Positions 24,378-33,321 of a stretch of DNA of 64,000 nt are shown here, piece by piece (the first letter of the stretch is position 1; every line of letters starts with the position of its first letter). The stretch lies in the NCBI RefSeq assembly GCF_020443705.1, contig NZ_JAIZZK010000013.1, positions 1 through 64,000 on the forward strand, in the 5' to 3' direction. The position numbers and the translations under genes are program-made. The DNA is from Clostridium algoriphilum. GTDB lineage: Bacteria > Bacillota > Clostridia > Clostridiales > Clostridiaceae. Under the pieces are notes generated by a model, which saw only the letters and a program-made list of their open reading frames with translations, ran no database searches and was not told the DNA's origin.

Positions 24378-24872
24378 TTAATTGTTTTCTCCCATCTTTG
24401 CTATAATAATATTCGCCTCTTTTTTATTACCACTTGGACCACACACATTAATTTTGCCATTATATTTATCGTCTATTTTTCCAAGTCTTATAATAACTTC
24501 ATTAAAGTCTTTTGAAGTATTTAATGTTCCATTAACTTCATATTGCCCAGTTTTATCATTTTTAGTTTCTATAAAATCACTGTATCCCAAAGTCTTTAAA
24601 ATGTTATTTTTCGCCCATATTCTCTTTAAAGTAATCTGTTCTTTAACGCCATCTACTTCAACACTCCCAGTAAACATATAATTTAAAGATAATTTCTTTT
24701 TTAATTCTCCAACAAGTTTTATTTCTGTGGATTTTTGAAACTCACTATTCTCATCATACATATACCCACTATAGTTTCTATCAATGCTAACAGGTCTAAA
24801 ATATATGATTGATATTAATATTATACCAATAATTGCAATTACCATTGACGCTTTTAAAGCTGATCTATCCAT
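24378..24872 (-). CDS. Hypothetical protein with one N-terminal membrane helix
   Basis: I do not recognise this gene. The best start is the ATG at 24872, six bases after GAGGTGA, giving 164 residues: MDRSALKASMVIAIIGIILI, with a helix at about 7-24 and an outward-facing soluble domain of about 135 residues. The domain is rich in beta-prone segments (EIKLVGELKKKLSLNYMFTG, EQITLKRIW, FNEVIIRLGKIDD). No cysteine-rich or catalytic motif is evident. It is about 90 bases upstream of manA in the same direction, without a terminator between, so it may be part of that unit. It could be an envelope or sporulation-related protein. Confidence 0.72.
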   Translation of the reverse strand: MDRSALKASMVIAIIGIILISIIYFRPVSIDRNYSGYMYDENSEFQKSTEIKLVGELKKKLSLNYMFTGSVEVDGVKEQITLKRIWAKNNILKTLGYSDFIETKNDKTGQYEVNGTLNTSKDFNEVIIRLGKIDDKYNGKINVCGPSGNKKEANIIIAKMGENN

Positions 24873-25117
24873 ATTTATCACCTCAAATCTTAATTGTTTC
24901 ATTTAATAATATCTGTATGCATCTTTAACTATACACAATATTATAAACTAAATTATCTTATAGTACATCATTAGGATGATTTCTATTAATTGTAAAATTA
25001 ATAACACTTTCACAATTAATGAAATAAAAAAATAAAAGAACTAGACATTATACTCTGAATGTTGGAGAAGCTAGTGTAATAAGTATCTTATTAAATTTTA
25101 GAAAGGTGGCGATATTT

Positions 25118-25261
25118 ATGGCAAGAAAACATTCGAAAAATTACAATTACACTACACAGGAGCAAATTATAATTAAGAAAAATGATGACGCTAGATTACC
25201 CAAACGACTTGGTAGAGAAGAAAAAATCCAAGCTGCTTCAGAAGGAAGTAAAATAGAGTAA
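25118..25261 (+). CDS. Tiny hydrophilic protein (47 residues), unknown
   Basis: ATG at 25118 follows AAAGGTGG and opens MARKHSKNYNYTTQEQIIIK, with a charged tail RLPKRLGREEKIQAASEGSK. There is no hydrophobic segment and no cysteine. It stands alone between a divergent gene and a hairpin terminator at 25317. Size, charge and isolation resemble minor small spore proteins and the other tiny ORFs at 27118, 55508, 55667 and 63284. No family is recognised. Confidence 0.65.
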   Translation: MARKHSKNYNYTTQEQIIIKKNDDARLPKRLGREEKIQAASEGSKIE

Positions 25262-25314
25262 TTTTAATTTTACTTATTGAAAAATAAAAAAGAAAAAAAT
25301 TAACCTTTAAATTT

Positions 25315-25366
25315 ATAAAGTACATATATTGATACAAATGCACTTTGCTCAATATATGTACTTTAG
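25315..25366 (+). terminator. Hairpin terminator between convergent genes
   Basis: AAAGTACATATATTGA and TCAATATATGTACTTT pair around a 16-base loop. It lies between the tiny ORF at 25118 and cysS and could terminate either, although T-runs are weak. Confidence 0.7.
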
Positions 25367-25421
25367 TTAAAAATCATTTATCACTGCAATTCTATTTCTC
25401 ATAGGTACTTTATTATCTTAC

Positions 25422-26837
25422 CTATTTAACCTTCCAAGTAGTTCCTTCCTTAGTATCAAGAAGTTCTATATTCATAGCTATAAATTCATTTCTTATTTCA
25501 TCTGCTCTTGCAAAGTTTTTACTGACTCTAGCTTCTGCTCTTTCAAATATAAGCTTATTTATAAGATCCTCATCTACATTTGTAGTTTCCTTTTCAATAG
25601 TCATAAGGTCTAATGAAAATATTTTATCAAAATTCTCTATAAGTATAGATTTTTCTTTATTATTAAGTTCACCATCTTTTAAAACATTAAAAAGTACAGT
25701 AAAAGCATTTGCTATATTTAAATCATCACTGATATATGATGAAAATTTCTCTTTGTATTCTCCAATTTTCTCATCATTAGTTACATCATTTTGATTGATA
25801 GAAGTTAAAACTGTAGCTATTCTCTCTTTAAGTTTTTTATAACCATTTCTTGCATCATTTAAACTCTCAAAACTGAACACTAACTGTTTTCTATATTTAG
25901 ATTGAAGACAGAAATACCTATAATCAAGTGGGCTAAATCCTTCTTCTTCAAGTGTTGACACTGTTAGGAAATTACCACTAGATTTTGACATCTTACCACT
26001 ATCTAGCACTAGAAACTCTCCATGCATCCAATATTTTACCCATTTATGTCCTATTACTCCTTCAGATTGAGCTACTTCATTAGTGTGATGTATAGCTATA
26101 TGATCTACTCCACCACAATGGATATCCAAATATTCACCAATATATTTAAGAGACATTGCCGAGCACTCTAAATGCCAGCCTGGAAACCCCTTGCCCCAAG
26201 GTGAATCCCATTGCATAATTTGTTTAGAAAACTTAGAGTTTGTAAACCATAATACAAAATCAAGTGGATTCTTCTTATTAGGATCTATTTTTATTCTGCT
26301 TCCTGCTTCTAATTCATCTATACTAAGATGTGCAAGCTTAGTGTAATCTTCAAACTTATCGATTTCAAAATATACATTTCCATTAGATTCATATGTGTAA
26401 CCTTTTTCTTCTAATTTTTTTATTAGATCTATCATATCCTGTATATGTTCTGTAGCTTTACATACAATAGTTGGTCTTTTTATATTAAGTTTTTTACAAT
26501 CTTCAAAAAAGGCGTCTTCATAGAATTTAGCTATTTCCCATACAGTTTTATGCTCACGTCTTGCGCCTAAGGCCATTTTATCTTGACCATCATCTCCATC
26601 TGATTGAAGATGCCCTACGTCAGTGACATTCATTACATGTTTAACTTTATAATTTAGATACTCTAATGATTTTTTAAGCACATCTTCAAAAATATAAGTC
26701 CTTAAATTACCTATATGTGCATAATTGTAAACTGTAGGCCCACAAGTGTACATACCAACCTTACCTTCTTTATAAGGTACAAACTCATCTTTATTTCTAG
26801 TCATAGTATTATAAACATTAAAACTCAATATATTCAC
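25422..26837 (-). CDS. cysS: Cysteinyl-tRNA synthetase
   Basis: The 471-residue class I synthetase has the HIGH-type motif within CGPTVYNYAHIGN (HIGN at residues 41-44). Zinc-binding Cys28 and the CSAMS segment are present, and the KMSKS signature in LVLDSGKMSKSSGNF. The C-terminal DALR region ends at KVK. It charges tRNA-Cys in the cytoplasm. Length and motif order match bacterial CysS (about 465 residues). It stands alone, unlike the cysE-cysS arrangement of many Firmicutes. No T-box was found in its leader, but a terminator-like hairpin lies 73 bases before the ATG. TTCTTTT-type spacing leaves GAAGGAG as the ribosome site. Confidence 0.97.
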   Translation of the reverse strand: MNILSFNVYNTMTRNKDEFVPYKEGKVGMYTCGPTVYNYAHIGNLRTYIFEDVLKKSLEYLNYKVKHVMNVTDVGHLQSDGDDGQDKMALGARREHKTVWEIAKFYEDAFFEDCKKLNIKRPTIVCKATEHIQDMIDLIKKLEEKGYTYESNGNVYFEIDKFEDYTKLAHLSIDELEAGSRIKIDPNKKNPLDFVLWFTNSKFSKQIMQWDSPWGKGFPGWHLECSAMSLKYIGEYLDIHCGGVDHIAIHHTNEVAQSEGVIGHKWVKYWMHGEFLVLDSGKMSKSSGNFLTVSTLEEEGFSPLDYRYFCLQSKYRKQLVFSFESLNDARNGYKKLKERIATVLTSINQNDVTNDEKIGEYKEKFSSYISDDLNIANAFTVLFNVLKDGELNNKEKSILIENFDKIFSLDLMTIEKETTNVDEDLINKLIFERAEARVSKNFARADEIRNEFIAMNIELLDTKEGTTWKVK

Positions 26838-26909
26838 TCCTTCTAAAATAGTACAATAATCTCCACAATTTTTTAGAAATTCTTACTAATTCAATACTTG
26901 AACTTAAAA

Positions 26910-26940
26910 ACATAAAAAGCTACACGAATGATGCAGCTTG
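26910..26940 (-). terminator. Hairpin with T-run in the cysS leader region
   Basis: On the minus strand AAGCTGCA and TGTAGCTT pair (one G-U) around a seven-base loop and are followed by TTTTA. It lies upstream of cysS. It could terminate a preceding transcript or act as an attenuator, but no T-box core (GGTGGNACCGCG type) accompanies it. Confidence 0.5.
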
Positions 26941-27075
26941 GACTTAACAGTATAAAAGTAACATCAACTAAAATGAATCACAAAAAAATAACATATATAT
27001 AAATATTAACATACTAATAGGATAATGCAATAATATATCTTAATAATCTTTTATTTGTTAACTATTTATAACTAT

Positions 27076-27119
27076 AAAGAAAGGAGCATATAAACAAAAG
27101 TTTATGTGCTCCTTTCTTT
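27076..27119 (-). terminator. 20-bp hairpin overlapping the end of a tiny gene
   Basis: AAAGAAAGGAGCATATAAAC and GTTTATGTGCTCCTTTCTTT form a near-perfect stem with a four-base loop. The right arm overlaps the stop codon of the tiny gene at 27118-27249. A T-rich tail occurs on the plus side (TATTTTC), so its main direction is uncertain. Confidence 0.7.
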
Positions 27120-27249
27120 ATTTTCTATCAGCAGACTGTTTTTTAGTAGTACGGTTTTGGTTTTTTGCAGTTTCTCTAGTGATTGGAGTATCATAGTTAC
27201 TCTTTTCTAACCTAGAAAACTTATTATCGGGTTGGCTATCTTTAGGCAT
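27118..27249 (-). CDS. Tiny hydrophilic protein (43 residues), unknown
   Basis: GGGAGAT precedes the ATG at 27249. The peptide starts MPKDSQPDNKFSRLEKSNYD and continues TPITRETAKNQNRTTKKQSA, ending DRK. It is strongly hydrophilic, with many Lys, Asn, Thr and Gln and no Cys or Trp, a composition like minor acid-soluble spore proteins. It is monocistronic with a hairpin at its end. No family is recognised. Confidence 0.65.
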   Translation of the reverse strand: MPKDSQPDNKFSRLEKSNYDTPITRETAKNQNRTTKKQSADRK

Positions 27250-27384
27250 AAAAACATCTCCCTTATTTATATTGATATATATAGGTTTTGCTATTTCAAA
27301 GAAAATATGCTACTTTATTAAAATTACAAACTCGTTTTAACATTATATTTGTATTATTGCCATTAGTCCTTTTCTTAAACATTT

Positions 27385-28236
27385 TTAATATTCTTGCAGG
27401 CGCTTAGTGAATCTTTTAAAAATCAGCGGTGCACCCACTGTAATCCACAAACCAATTATGAAATATCGTAGCAAGTCCGAAAAAATGTTAACAGGTAGAA
27501 TTCCCTTCAAAGCAATTTTTAATGTTATAAGTATACCTATTCCAAAAAACAATTTAATCAGTTGATTTACTTTAGTATTTCTAACATCATACTGTACATA
27601 TTTTTCTTCTATTATATATCCTGCATAAAAACCTAATACCGTTCCAACTATTGTATAATAACTTTTTTCTCTAAAAAATAGCATTCCAATAAGCATAGGT
27701 AGAATAATTATCATTAATATCCATGTCTTCTCCGTTGATAGGGCATATTCAAAAATGTAATTAGAAATTAAAGTCCAAATAAATGCAATTACTATTCCAC
27801 CCGCTACATCTATTGGATAATGAAGCCCCAGATATAGCCTAGAGTATCCCACTAAAATTATTGCTAAAATGCCAACTAAATAAATCCATTTCCTATGAAC
27901 ATGTATAATACAAGAAATCCAAAATGTTGCAGACCCCTGTGTGTGTCCACTTGGAAAAGATGCTCCTGTAGCAGTTCCCACTCTTAATGACCTTATTCCA
28001 TCAACTCCTATAGGCCTAGCTGCATTAATTATATTTTTCAAAGAAATGTTTACAATTGTACTTGTAAGTAATGCAAAACCTAACTTATACCCAAACTTTT
28101 TATTAACGCACCAAAATATTACAGCAGCTGCAAGAATGTAAAAATACTCTTCTCCAGTCATCGTAACTATTTGAAAAAACATATCCCTAAAAGGAGATAT
28201 AGTAGATTGTATAGATTTAATAATTTCTATCTGCAT
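27385..28236 (-). CDS. PAP2-family membrane phosphatase
   Basis: The protein has about seven hydrophobic segments and the three PAP2 phosphatase motifs: KNIINAARP, ASFPSGHTQGS and SRLYLGLHYPIDVAGG with the catalytic His residues. It should dephosphorylate a lipid phosphate such as phosphatidic acid or undecaprenyl pyrophosphate at the membrane. I place the start at the ATG at 28236 (283 residues, MQIEIIKSI) because AAGGAGG lies at ideal spacing. The in-frame start seven codons upstream has none. It resembles the group that carries an extra membrane domain after the PAP2 core. It is monocistronic. Confidence 0.9.
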   Translation of the reverse strand: MQIEIIKSIQSTISPFRDMFFQIVTMTGEEYFYILAAAVIFWCVNKKFGYKLGFALLTSTIVNISLKNIINAARPIGVDGIRSLRVGTATGASFPSGHTQGSATFWISCIIHVHRKWIYLVGILAIILVGYSRLYLGLHYPIDVAGGIVIAFIWTLISNYIFEYALSTEKTWILMIIILPMLIGMLFFREKSYYTIVGTVLGFYAGYIIEEKYVQYDVRNTKVNQLIKLFFGIGILITLKIALKGILPVNIFSDLLRYFIIGLWITVGAPLIFKRFTKRLQEY

Positions 28237-28352
28237 GTTGTCCTCCTTAATTACCACATAAAATTAATATCTTGGTTGTATTTAAATACTACACTAAGTT
28301 CCTTTTTAGTATTCACAATACTTGGAATTTAAGATTATAAAAACAAATAAAG

Positions 28353-28384
28353 AAAAAACCAATCTATTATACAGATTGGTTTTA
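28353..28384 (-). terminator. Terminator downstream of the 28428 gene
   Basis: AAAACCAATCT and AGATTGGTTT pair around a short loop. Read on the minus strand a T-rich stretch follows (GGTTTTTTCTTT). Confidence 0.8.
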
Positions 28385-28427
28385 AGTCATTACTTATAGC
28401 TTTATTTTAACTTCATTAGTTTTCAAC

Positions 28428-28757
28428 TTATTTTACCTTTTCATATTCCACATCAACAATAACACTATCCTCATAATTAATATCTATTGGATCTGTTGCA
28501 TCTGTGTCCTTACTAAACATATTAACTTTTGCAGTAACCTTTTTCTTTGTACTAAGCTTATATATGAAACTCTTAATTCCCTTTACTAATTTTAAAGTGC
28601 ACCACACTAAAACTCCGAAAACTGCAATAGCAAATAAAGCCTTAATAACAAAGACAGCTGCATAACTTAGTGCTACTGCTAAAACAATAAAAGTAGCAAT
28701 GGATAAAGCTGATTTCAATAATTTTGAAATTACATTTTTGCCCTTTGTATATTCCAT
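28428..28757 (-). CDS. Hypothetical small membrane protein
   Basis: The 109-residue protein has two adjoining hydrophobic stretches (about residues 15-33 and 35-52, ALSIATFIVLAVALSYAAVF and IKALFAIAVFGVLVWCTLKL). A basic segment (KGIKSFIYKLSTKKKVTAKV) and an acidic C-terminus with YEDSVIVDVEYEKVK follow. I do not recognise a family. It is monocistronic with a terminator behind. The ribosome site is weak (AGAAGG about 11 bases before the ATG). A role in the membrane is all that can be said. Confidence 0.75.
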   Translation of the reverse strand: MEYTKGKNVISKLLKSALSIATFIVLAVALSYAAVFVIKALFAIAVFGVLVWCTLKLVKGIKSFIYKLSTKKKVTAKVNMFSKDTDATDPIDINYEDSVIVDVEYEKVK

Positions 28758-28903
28758 GATAATATTAGCCTTCTTTCAATTAATATGATTTATTTACTAA
28801 ATACTATAATAATTATAACATATATATAGGATTAAATATTAATTCTTCCTTAAGAATATATTAATAATTCATTAAATAATTCACAAAATTCATTAAAAAA
28901 CTA

Positions 28904-29644
28904 CTACAACATTCCTCCATCTATTGTTATAACTTGGCCCGTAATATATTTTGAATTTTCACTGGCTAAAAAGGTTACAAGCATGCCTACATCACTCACT
29001 TGTCCAAATTTCATCATAGGTATTTCGTCAATTAAAGATTTACGTTCATCACTACTTAACCAACTATTCATTTCTGTGTCTATTACCCCTGGCGCTATTG
29101 CATTAACTCTAATATTAGAAGGTGCAAGTTCCTTAGCTAATGCCTTTGTAAAAGAATTAATTGCTCCTTTAGATGCAGAGTAAATAACTTCACAAGAAGC
29201 ACCTACCTCTCCCCACATTGAGGATATATTTATTATGCTTCCACTTTTTTGTTTTATCATCTCTTTTACTGCGTTATGAGAACAATTAATTGTGCCCTTA
29301 AGATTTACATTTAAAATATTGTCCCACTCCCGTGGTGTGGCATCCATAAATAACCCTACCTTAGATATTCCTGCATTGTTTATCAAAATGTCTACTTTGC
29401 CTAACTTTTCAACAGTTGTTTTTATCATCATTTTTGAGAACTCATAATCACTTACATCACCTTTGATTTTCAAAGCATAAGCTCCCATATCGCTAATTTC
29501 CTGAAATGTTTCTTCAGCTGCTTTATCATTACTTCTATAATTTATAACAACGCAAGCACCTGCTTTTGCAAGCTCTATAGCAATACCTTTTCCTATTCCT
29601 CTAGATGCTCCTGTGACTATAGCTACCTTGCCTTCTAATCTCAT
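28904..29644 (-). CDS. Short-chain dehydrogenase/reductase, FabG-like
   Basis: The 246-residue SDR begins MRLEGKVAIVTGASRGIGKG with the TGASRGIG cofactor loop. NNAG is at about residues 88-91 and the active-site Ser-Tyr-Lys is present (ISSMWGE, then VIYSASKGAIN). The C-terminal YITGQVITIDGGM is typical of FabG. The Arg in the loop region and ASRGIG suggest NADPH. It likely reduces a 3-ketoacyl or related carbonyl, but lies outside any fatty-acid synthesis cluster, so the substrate is open. The ATG at 29644 is chosen because AGGAG is eight bases before it; a GTG two codons earlier is too close. Confidence 0.9.
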   Translation of the reverse strand: MRLEGKVAIVTGASRGIGKGIAIELAKAGACVVINYRSNDKAAEETFQEISDMGAYALKIKGDVSDYEFSKMMIKTTVEKLGKVDILINNAGISKVGLFMDATPREWDNILNVNLKGTINCSHNAVKEMIKQKSGSIINISSMWGEVGASCEVIYSASKGAINSFTKALAKELAPSNIRVNAIAPGVIDTEMNSWLSSDERKSLIDEIPMMKFGQVSDVGMLVTFLASENSKYITGQVITIDGGML

Positions 29645-29946
29645 ATTCACTTCTCCTAACCTTTAAATTTCTTTACTAATTATTAGTCTTTTTAATAACT
29701 TGTAATACAATACATATTAACCCCATAATAATACTAATACTAATAGTACTATTATGATTATATCAAACATCTTTTGCAACTATTCACTTAAGAAAATCTT
29801 CTATTATAAAATAAGATTATATTATAATGTTTTATGTTACGCAGTTTGTTATATAACTTTTTATAGTATATGGATTATGTTACAATTGTAGGTGAATTAT
29901 AAGATTCTTGTGAAGTTTAATAAAACCATTAGGAGGAAGATATTTT
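29645..29946. other. Divergent intergenic, no gene seen
   Basis: About 300 AT-rich bases between the SDR gene and the alcohol dehydrogenase gene. It contains a short run of TAATA-type repeats near 29725-29755 but no ORF with a ribosome site and no riboswitch motif. Promoters of both genes are expected here. Confidence 0.45.
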
Positions 29947-31122
29947 ATGGACAATTTTACTTTTCATAACACAACTAAAATCATCTTTGGAAAAGGTTCC
30001 GAAAATCGAGTAGGTAAAGAAGTCAGTAAATATAGTAAAAAAATACTTCTTCATTACGGTGGTGGCACTATAAAAAAGACTGGTCTTTATGATAGAGTAG
30101 TTTCTTCATTGAAGAAATCCGGAGTTGACTATATTGAACTTGGTGGGGTTAACCCTAATCCAAAATTAAGTCTTGTTCGGGATGGCATAAAAATATGTAA
30201 AGAAAATGATATTAACTTTATATTGGCAGTCGGCGGTGGAAGTGTTATTGATTCGTCAAAAGCTATTTCTATTGGTGCCTTATATAACGGAGACGTTTGG
30301 GACTTTTATTTAGGTAAAGCAAGAATAAAAGACTCTTTACCCATTGGTACTATTTTAACCATTCCAGCAGCTGGAAGCGAATCAAGTACAGGTAGTGTTA
30401 TAACAAATGAAGACGGAGCTTATAAACGTGCGGTTAATTCAGAATTAATATACCCTAAATTTTCAATATTAAATCCAGAACTTGCGTTTACCTTACCGAA
30501 ATATCAGGTGGCAAGTGGCTCTGCAGATATATTGGCTCATTTAATGGAACGCTACTTTACTAATTCACAACATGTTGAACTTATGGACAGAATAATTGAA
30601 TCTACAATGAAAACTGTTATAAACAATGTTAGTACTGTTTTAAGTCAAGCTGATAATTACGATTCTTGGGCTGAAATCATGTGGTCAGGAACTGTTGCAC
30701 ACAATAATTTACTTAACACAGGGAGAGTAGGCGATTGGGGTTCACACGATATCGAGCACGAATTAAGCGGTATATATGATGTTGCTCATGGTGCCGGTCT
30801 AGCAGTTATATTCCCAGCCTGGATGAAATATGTTTATAAACATGATATCAATAGATTTGTTCAGTTTGCTGTTAGGGTTTGGAATGTAGAAAATTCATTC
30901 AACGTACCTGAAAAAACAGCTATCGAAGGAATAAAAAAAGTTGAGGATTTCTTTAAATTAATAGGTCTTCCAACTAATCTTAAGGAACTTGGTATTACAG
31001 ATGACAGGTTAGAAGAAATGGCATCAAAAGCTACAAATTCCGATTCATCAACAGTTGGTAACTTTGTAAAGTTAGGAAAAGAAGATGTCTATAGCATCTT
31101 AAAACTAGCTCAGGAAAAATAA
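29947..31122 (+). CDS. Iron-containing alcohol dehydrogenase, BdhA/YugJ type
   Basis: The 391-residue group III dehydrogenase begins MDNFTFHNTTKIIFGKGSEN. It contains the cofactor loop AVGGGSVIDSSKAISIGALY and the metal-binding region with ADILAHLMERYF and DIEHELSGIYDVAHGAGLAV, where His residues and an Asp bind iron. The length and sequence pattern match clostridial NADPH-dependent butanol dehydrogenases, which reduce aldehydes to alcohols. An AGGAGG precedes the ATG by seven to eight bases. It is monocistronic and 150 bases before the transketolase gene. Exact substrate (butyraldehyde, acetaldehyde or a sugar aldehyde) cannot be told. Confidence 0.93.
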   Translation: MDNFTFHNTTKIIFGKGSENRVGKEVSKYSKKILLHYGGGTIKKTGLYDRVVSSLKKSGVDYIELGGVNPNPKLSLVRDGIKICKENDINFILAVGGGSVIDSSKAISIGALYNGDVWDFYLGKARIKDSLPIGTILTIPAAGSESSTGSVITNEDGAYKRAVNSELIYPKFSILNPELAFTLPKYQVASGSADILAHLMERYFTNSQHVELMDRIIESTMKTVINNVSTVLSQADNYDSWAEIMWSGTVAHNNLLNTGRVGDWGSHDIEHELSGIYDVAHGAGLAVIFPAWMKYVYKHDINRFVQFAVRVWNVENSFNVPEKTAIEGIKKVEDFFKLIGLPTNLKELGITDDRLEEMASKATNSDSSTVGNFVKLGKEDVYSILKLAQEK

Positions 31123-31273
31123 ACAAGACCTACTAAAAAATCTATTATTAAACTAATTATTATAAGTAAACGATATATTCTTGCAATATAGGGAATAATC
31201 TTTTATATTTAATATAGGGCATACGTCTTTTTAATGACAATTAAAAATTAGAAAACACGAGGAGGAAATTAAA

Positions 31274-33265
31274 TTGAGTAATATTGAACAATTAACTGTA
31301 GATACTATAAGAGTTTTATCCGCGGAGGCAATACAAAAGGCAAATTCAGGTCATCCAGGTCTTCCACTTGGTGTTGCACCAATGGCATATACATTATGGT
31401 CAAAGCATATGAAGCATAGTCCATCCAATTCAAAATGGCAGGATAGAGATCGATTTGTATTGTCAGCTGGTCACGGATCAATGCTTGAATACTCACTACT
31501 TAATCTTTTTGGATATGGATTAACTATTGAAGATCTAAAGAATTTTAGACAATATGGAAGTTTAACACCTGGTCATCCTGAGTATGGTCATACAAATGGT
31601 GTTGAAGTTACAACAGGCCCCCTCGGACAAGGAATTGCTAATGCTGTAGGTATGGCAATAGCTGAAAGTCATCTTGCAGCAAAATTCAATACAAAAGAAC
31701 ATGCTATTGTAGATCATTATACCTATGCTATATGTGGTGATGGCGATAATATGGAAGGTATTTCTGGCGAAGCAGCATCACTTGCAGGTACACTAGGCCT
31801 TTCTAAACTTATCCTAATGTATGATTCTAATAGTATATCTATAGAAGGATCAACAGATATTGCATTTACAGAAGATGTTGCTAAAAGATTTGATGCCTAT
31901 GGATGGCAGGTAATAAACGTAGAAGACGGCAATGATATGGATGCAATCGGCAAAGCTATTGAACTTGCAAAACTTGAATTAAATAAACCAACCTTTATTA
32001 AAATTAAAACTATTATTGGATTTGGTTGTGCTAAAAAACAAGGGTTAGCATCAGCACATGGTGAGCCACTTGGCGAAGATAATATAACTGAAATGAAAAA
32101 ATGCATGGGTTGGGATTTAGCTCCATTTTCGATTCCAAATGAAGTAACTAACCATATGGAAAGTATTAAATCTAAACTTGCTAAAAAGGAAGAGGCATGG
32201 AATAATCTTTATGCTGTGTATAGTAAAGAAAATCCTAAGCTTGCTAAAGAATATGAAGAATGGCAAAGCGGAGACCTTGCTGTAGACCTACTAAAAATTG
32301 AAGAGTTATGGAAATTTGAAGGAAAGTCAGCAACAAGAAGCTCTTCAGGAGCAGTAATAAATATATTAGCTAAATATATACCTAACCTAATAGGTGGTTC
32401 GGCAGATCTCGCTCCTTCTAACAAAACATATATGAAAGGCATGGGTGATTTCTCAAGAGAAGATAGAAGTGGTTCTAACCTTCATTTTGGAGTACGCGAA
32501 CATGCAATGGCAGCTATTGCAAATGGTATTTATGCTCATGGGGGTCTTAAACCTTTCGTTTCAACTTTCTTTGTGTTCAGCGATTATATGAAAGGTGCAA
32601 TGAGATTATCTGCGCTTATGGGTCTTCCCGTAACTTATGTGTTAACGCATGATAGTATAGCAGTTGGTGAAGATGGTCCAACTCATGAACCAATTGAGCA
32701 TCTTGCAGCTTTAAGGGCTCTACCTAACTTTAATGTGTTTAGGCCAGCTGATTCAAGAGAAACAGCTGTTGGTTGGTATTCTGCAATTACCTCAAAGACA
32801 ACTCCTACTGCATTAGTACTAACAAGGCAGAATCTTCCTTTGTATGATGAGACATCAATCGAAGCTTTAAAAGGTGCTTATGTGTTAAAAACTTATGAAT
32901 TGAAAGGTCAAAACCCTGATATTATTTTAATGGCTTCTGGGTCTGAAGTAGAGTTTATTTATGAAGGCGCGAAAGAATTAAATAATCAAGGTATAAAAGC
33001 TAGAGTAGTAAGTATGCCATGCCTCGATTTGTTTGAAGAGCAAACAGCAGAGTATAAGGAGTCTATATTACCATCAAGCGTAAGAGCAAGGCTCGCTATT
33101 GAAGCTGCTGCTTCCTTCGGTTGGCATAAATATGTTGGTTTGGATGGAGATGTAATTTCCATTGATAGATTTGGAGCTTCAGGTAAAGCCGATGTTTTAT
33201 TTAAAGAATTTGGATTTACAGCAGAAAATGTTGTTAATAAAGCAATTAAATTACTCCATAAATAA
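31274..33265 (+). CDS. tkt: Transketolase
   Basis: The 663-residue protein has the full transketolase layout. The N-terminal thiamine-diphosphate domain has [12 protein letters not shown] and the TPP motif [18 protein letters not shown]. The pyrimidine-binding domain has [12 protein letters not shown] and the C-terminal domain has [10 protein letters not shown]. It transfers two-carbon units in the pentose phosphate pathway using Mg2+ and TPP. The start is TTG, with GGAGGA eight bases upstream. A terminator follows. It lies convergent to the PTS operon; both feed fructose phosphates into central metabolism but there is no shared promoter. Confidence 0.97.
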   Translation: MSNIEQLTVDTIRVLSAEAIQKANSGHPGLPLGVAPMAYTLWSKHMKHSPSNSKWQDRDRFVLSAGHGSMLEYSLLNLFGYGLTIEDLKNFRQYGSLTPGHPEYGHTNGVEVTTGPLGQGIANAVGMAIAESHLAAKFNTKEHAIVDHYTYAICGDGDNMEGISGEAASLAGTLGLSKLILMYDSNSISIEGSTDIAFTEDVAKRFDAYGWQVINVEDGNDMDAIGKAIELAKLELNKPTFIKIKTIIGFGCAKKQGLASAHGEPLGEDNITEMKKCMGWDLAPFSIPNEVTNHMESIKSKLAKKEEAWNNLYAVYSKENPKLAKEYEEWQSGDLAVDLLKIEELWKFEGKSATRSSSGAVINILAKYIPNLIGGSADLAPSNKTYMKGMGDFSREDRSGSNLHFGVREHAMAAIANGIYAHGGLKPFVSTFFVFSDYMKGAMRLSALMGLPVTYVLTHDSIAVGEDGPTHEPIEHLAALRALPNFNVFRPADSRETAVGWYSAITSKTTPTALVLTRQNLPLYDETSIEALKGAYVLKTYELKGQNPDIILMASGSEVEFIYEGAKELNNQGIKARVVSMPCLDLFEEQTAEYKESILPSSVRARLAIEAAASFGWHKYVGLDGDVISIDRFGASGKADVLFKEFGFTAENVVNKAIKLLHK

Positions 33266-33278
33266 TTCAATAAAGAAT

Positions 33279-33314
33279 AAAAAAATACAGGAATTTAATC
33301 CTGTATTTTTTTAT
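33279..33314 (+). terminator. Bidirectional terminator between tkt and the PTS operon
   Basis: AAAAATACAGG and CCTGTATTTTT pair around an eight-base loop, with A-run on the left and T-run on the right, serving both converging units. Confidence 0.9.
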
Positions 33315-33321
33315 TCTTTTT

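Noticed and set aside
26838-27117. Possible Cys T-box before cysS.
   Set aside because: No GGTGG-type T-box core is present, only a hairpin.
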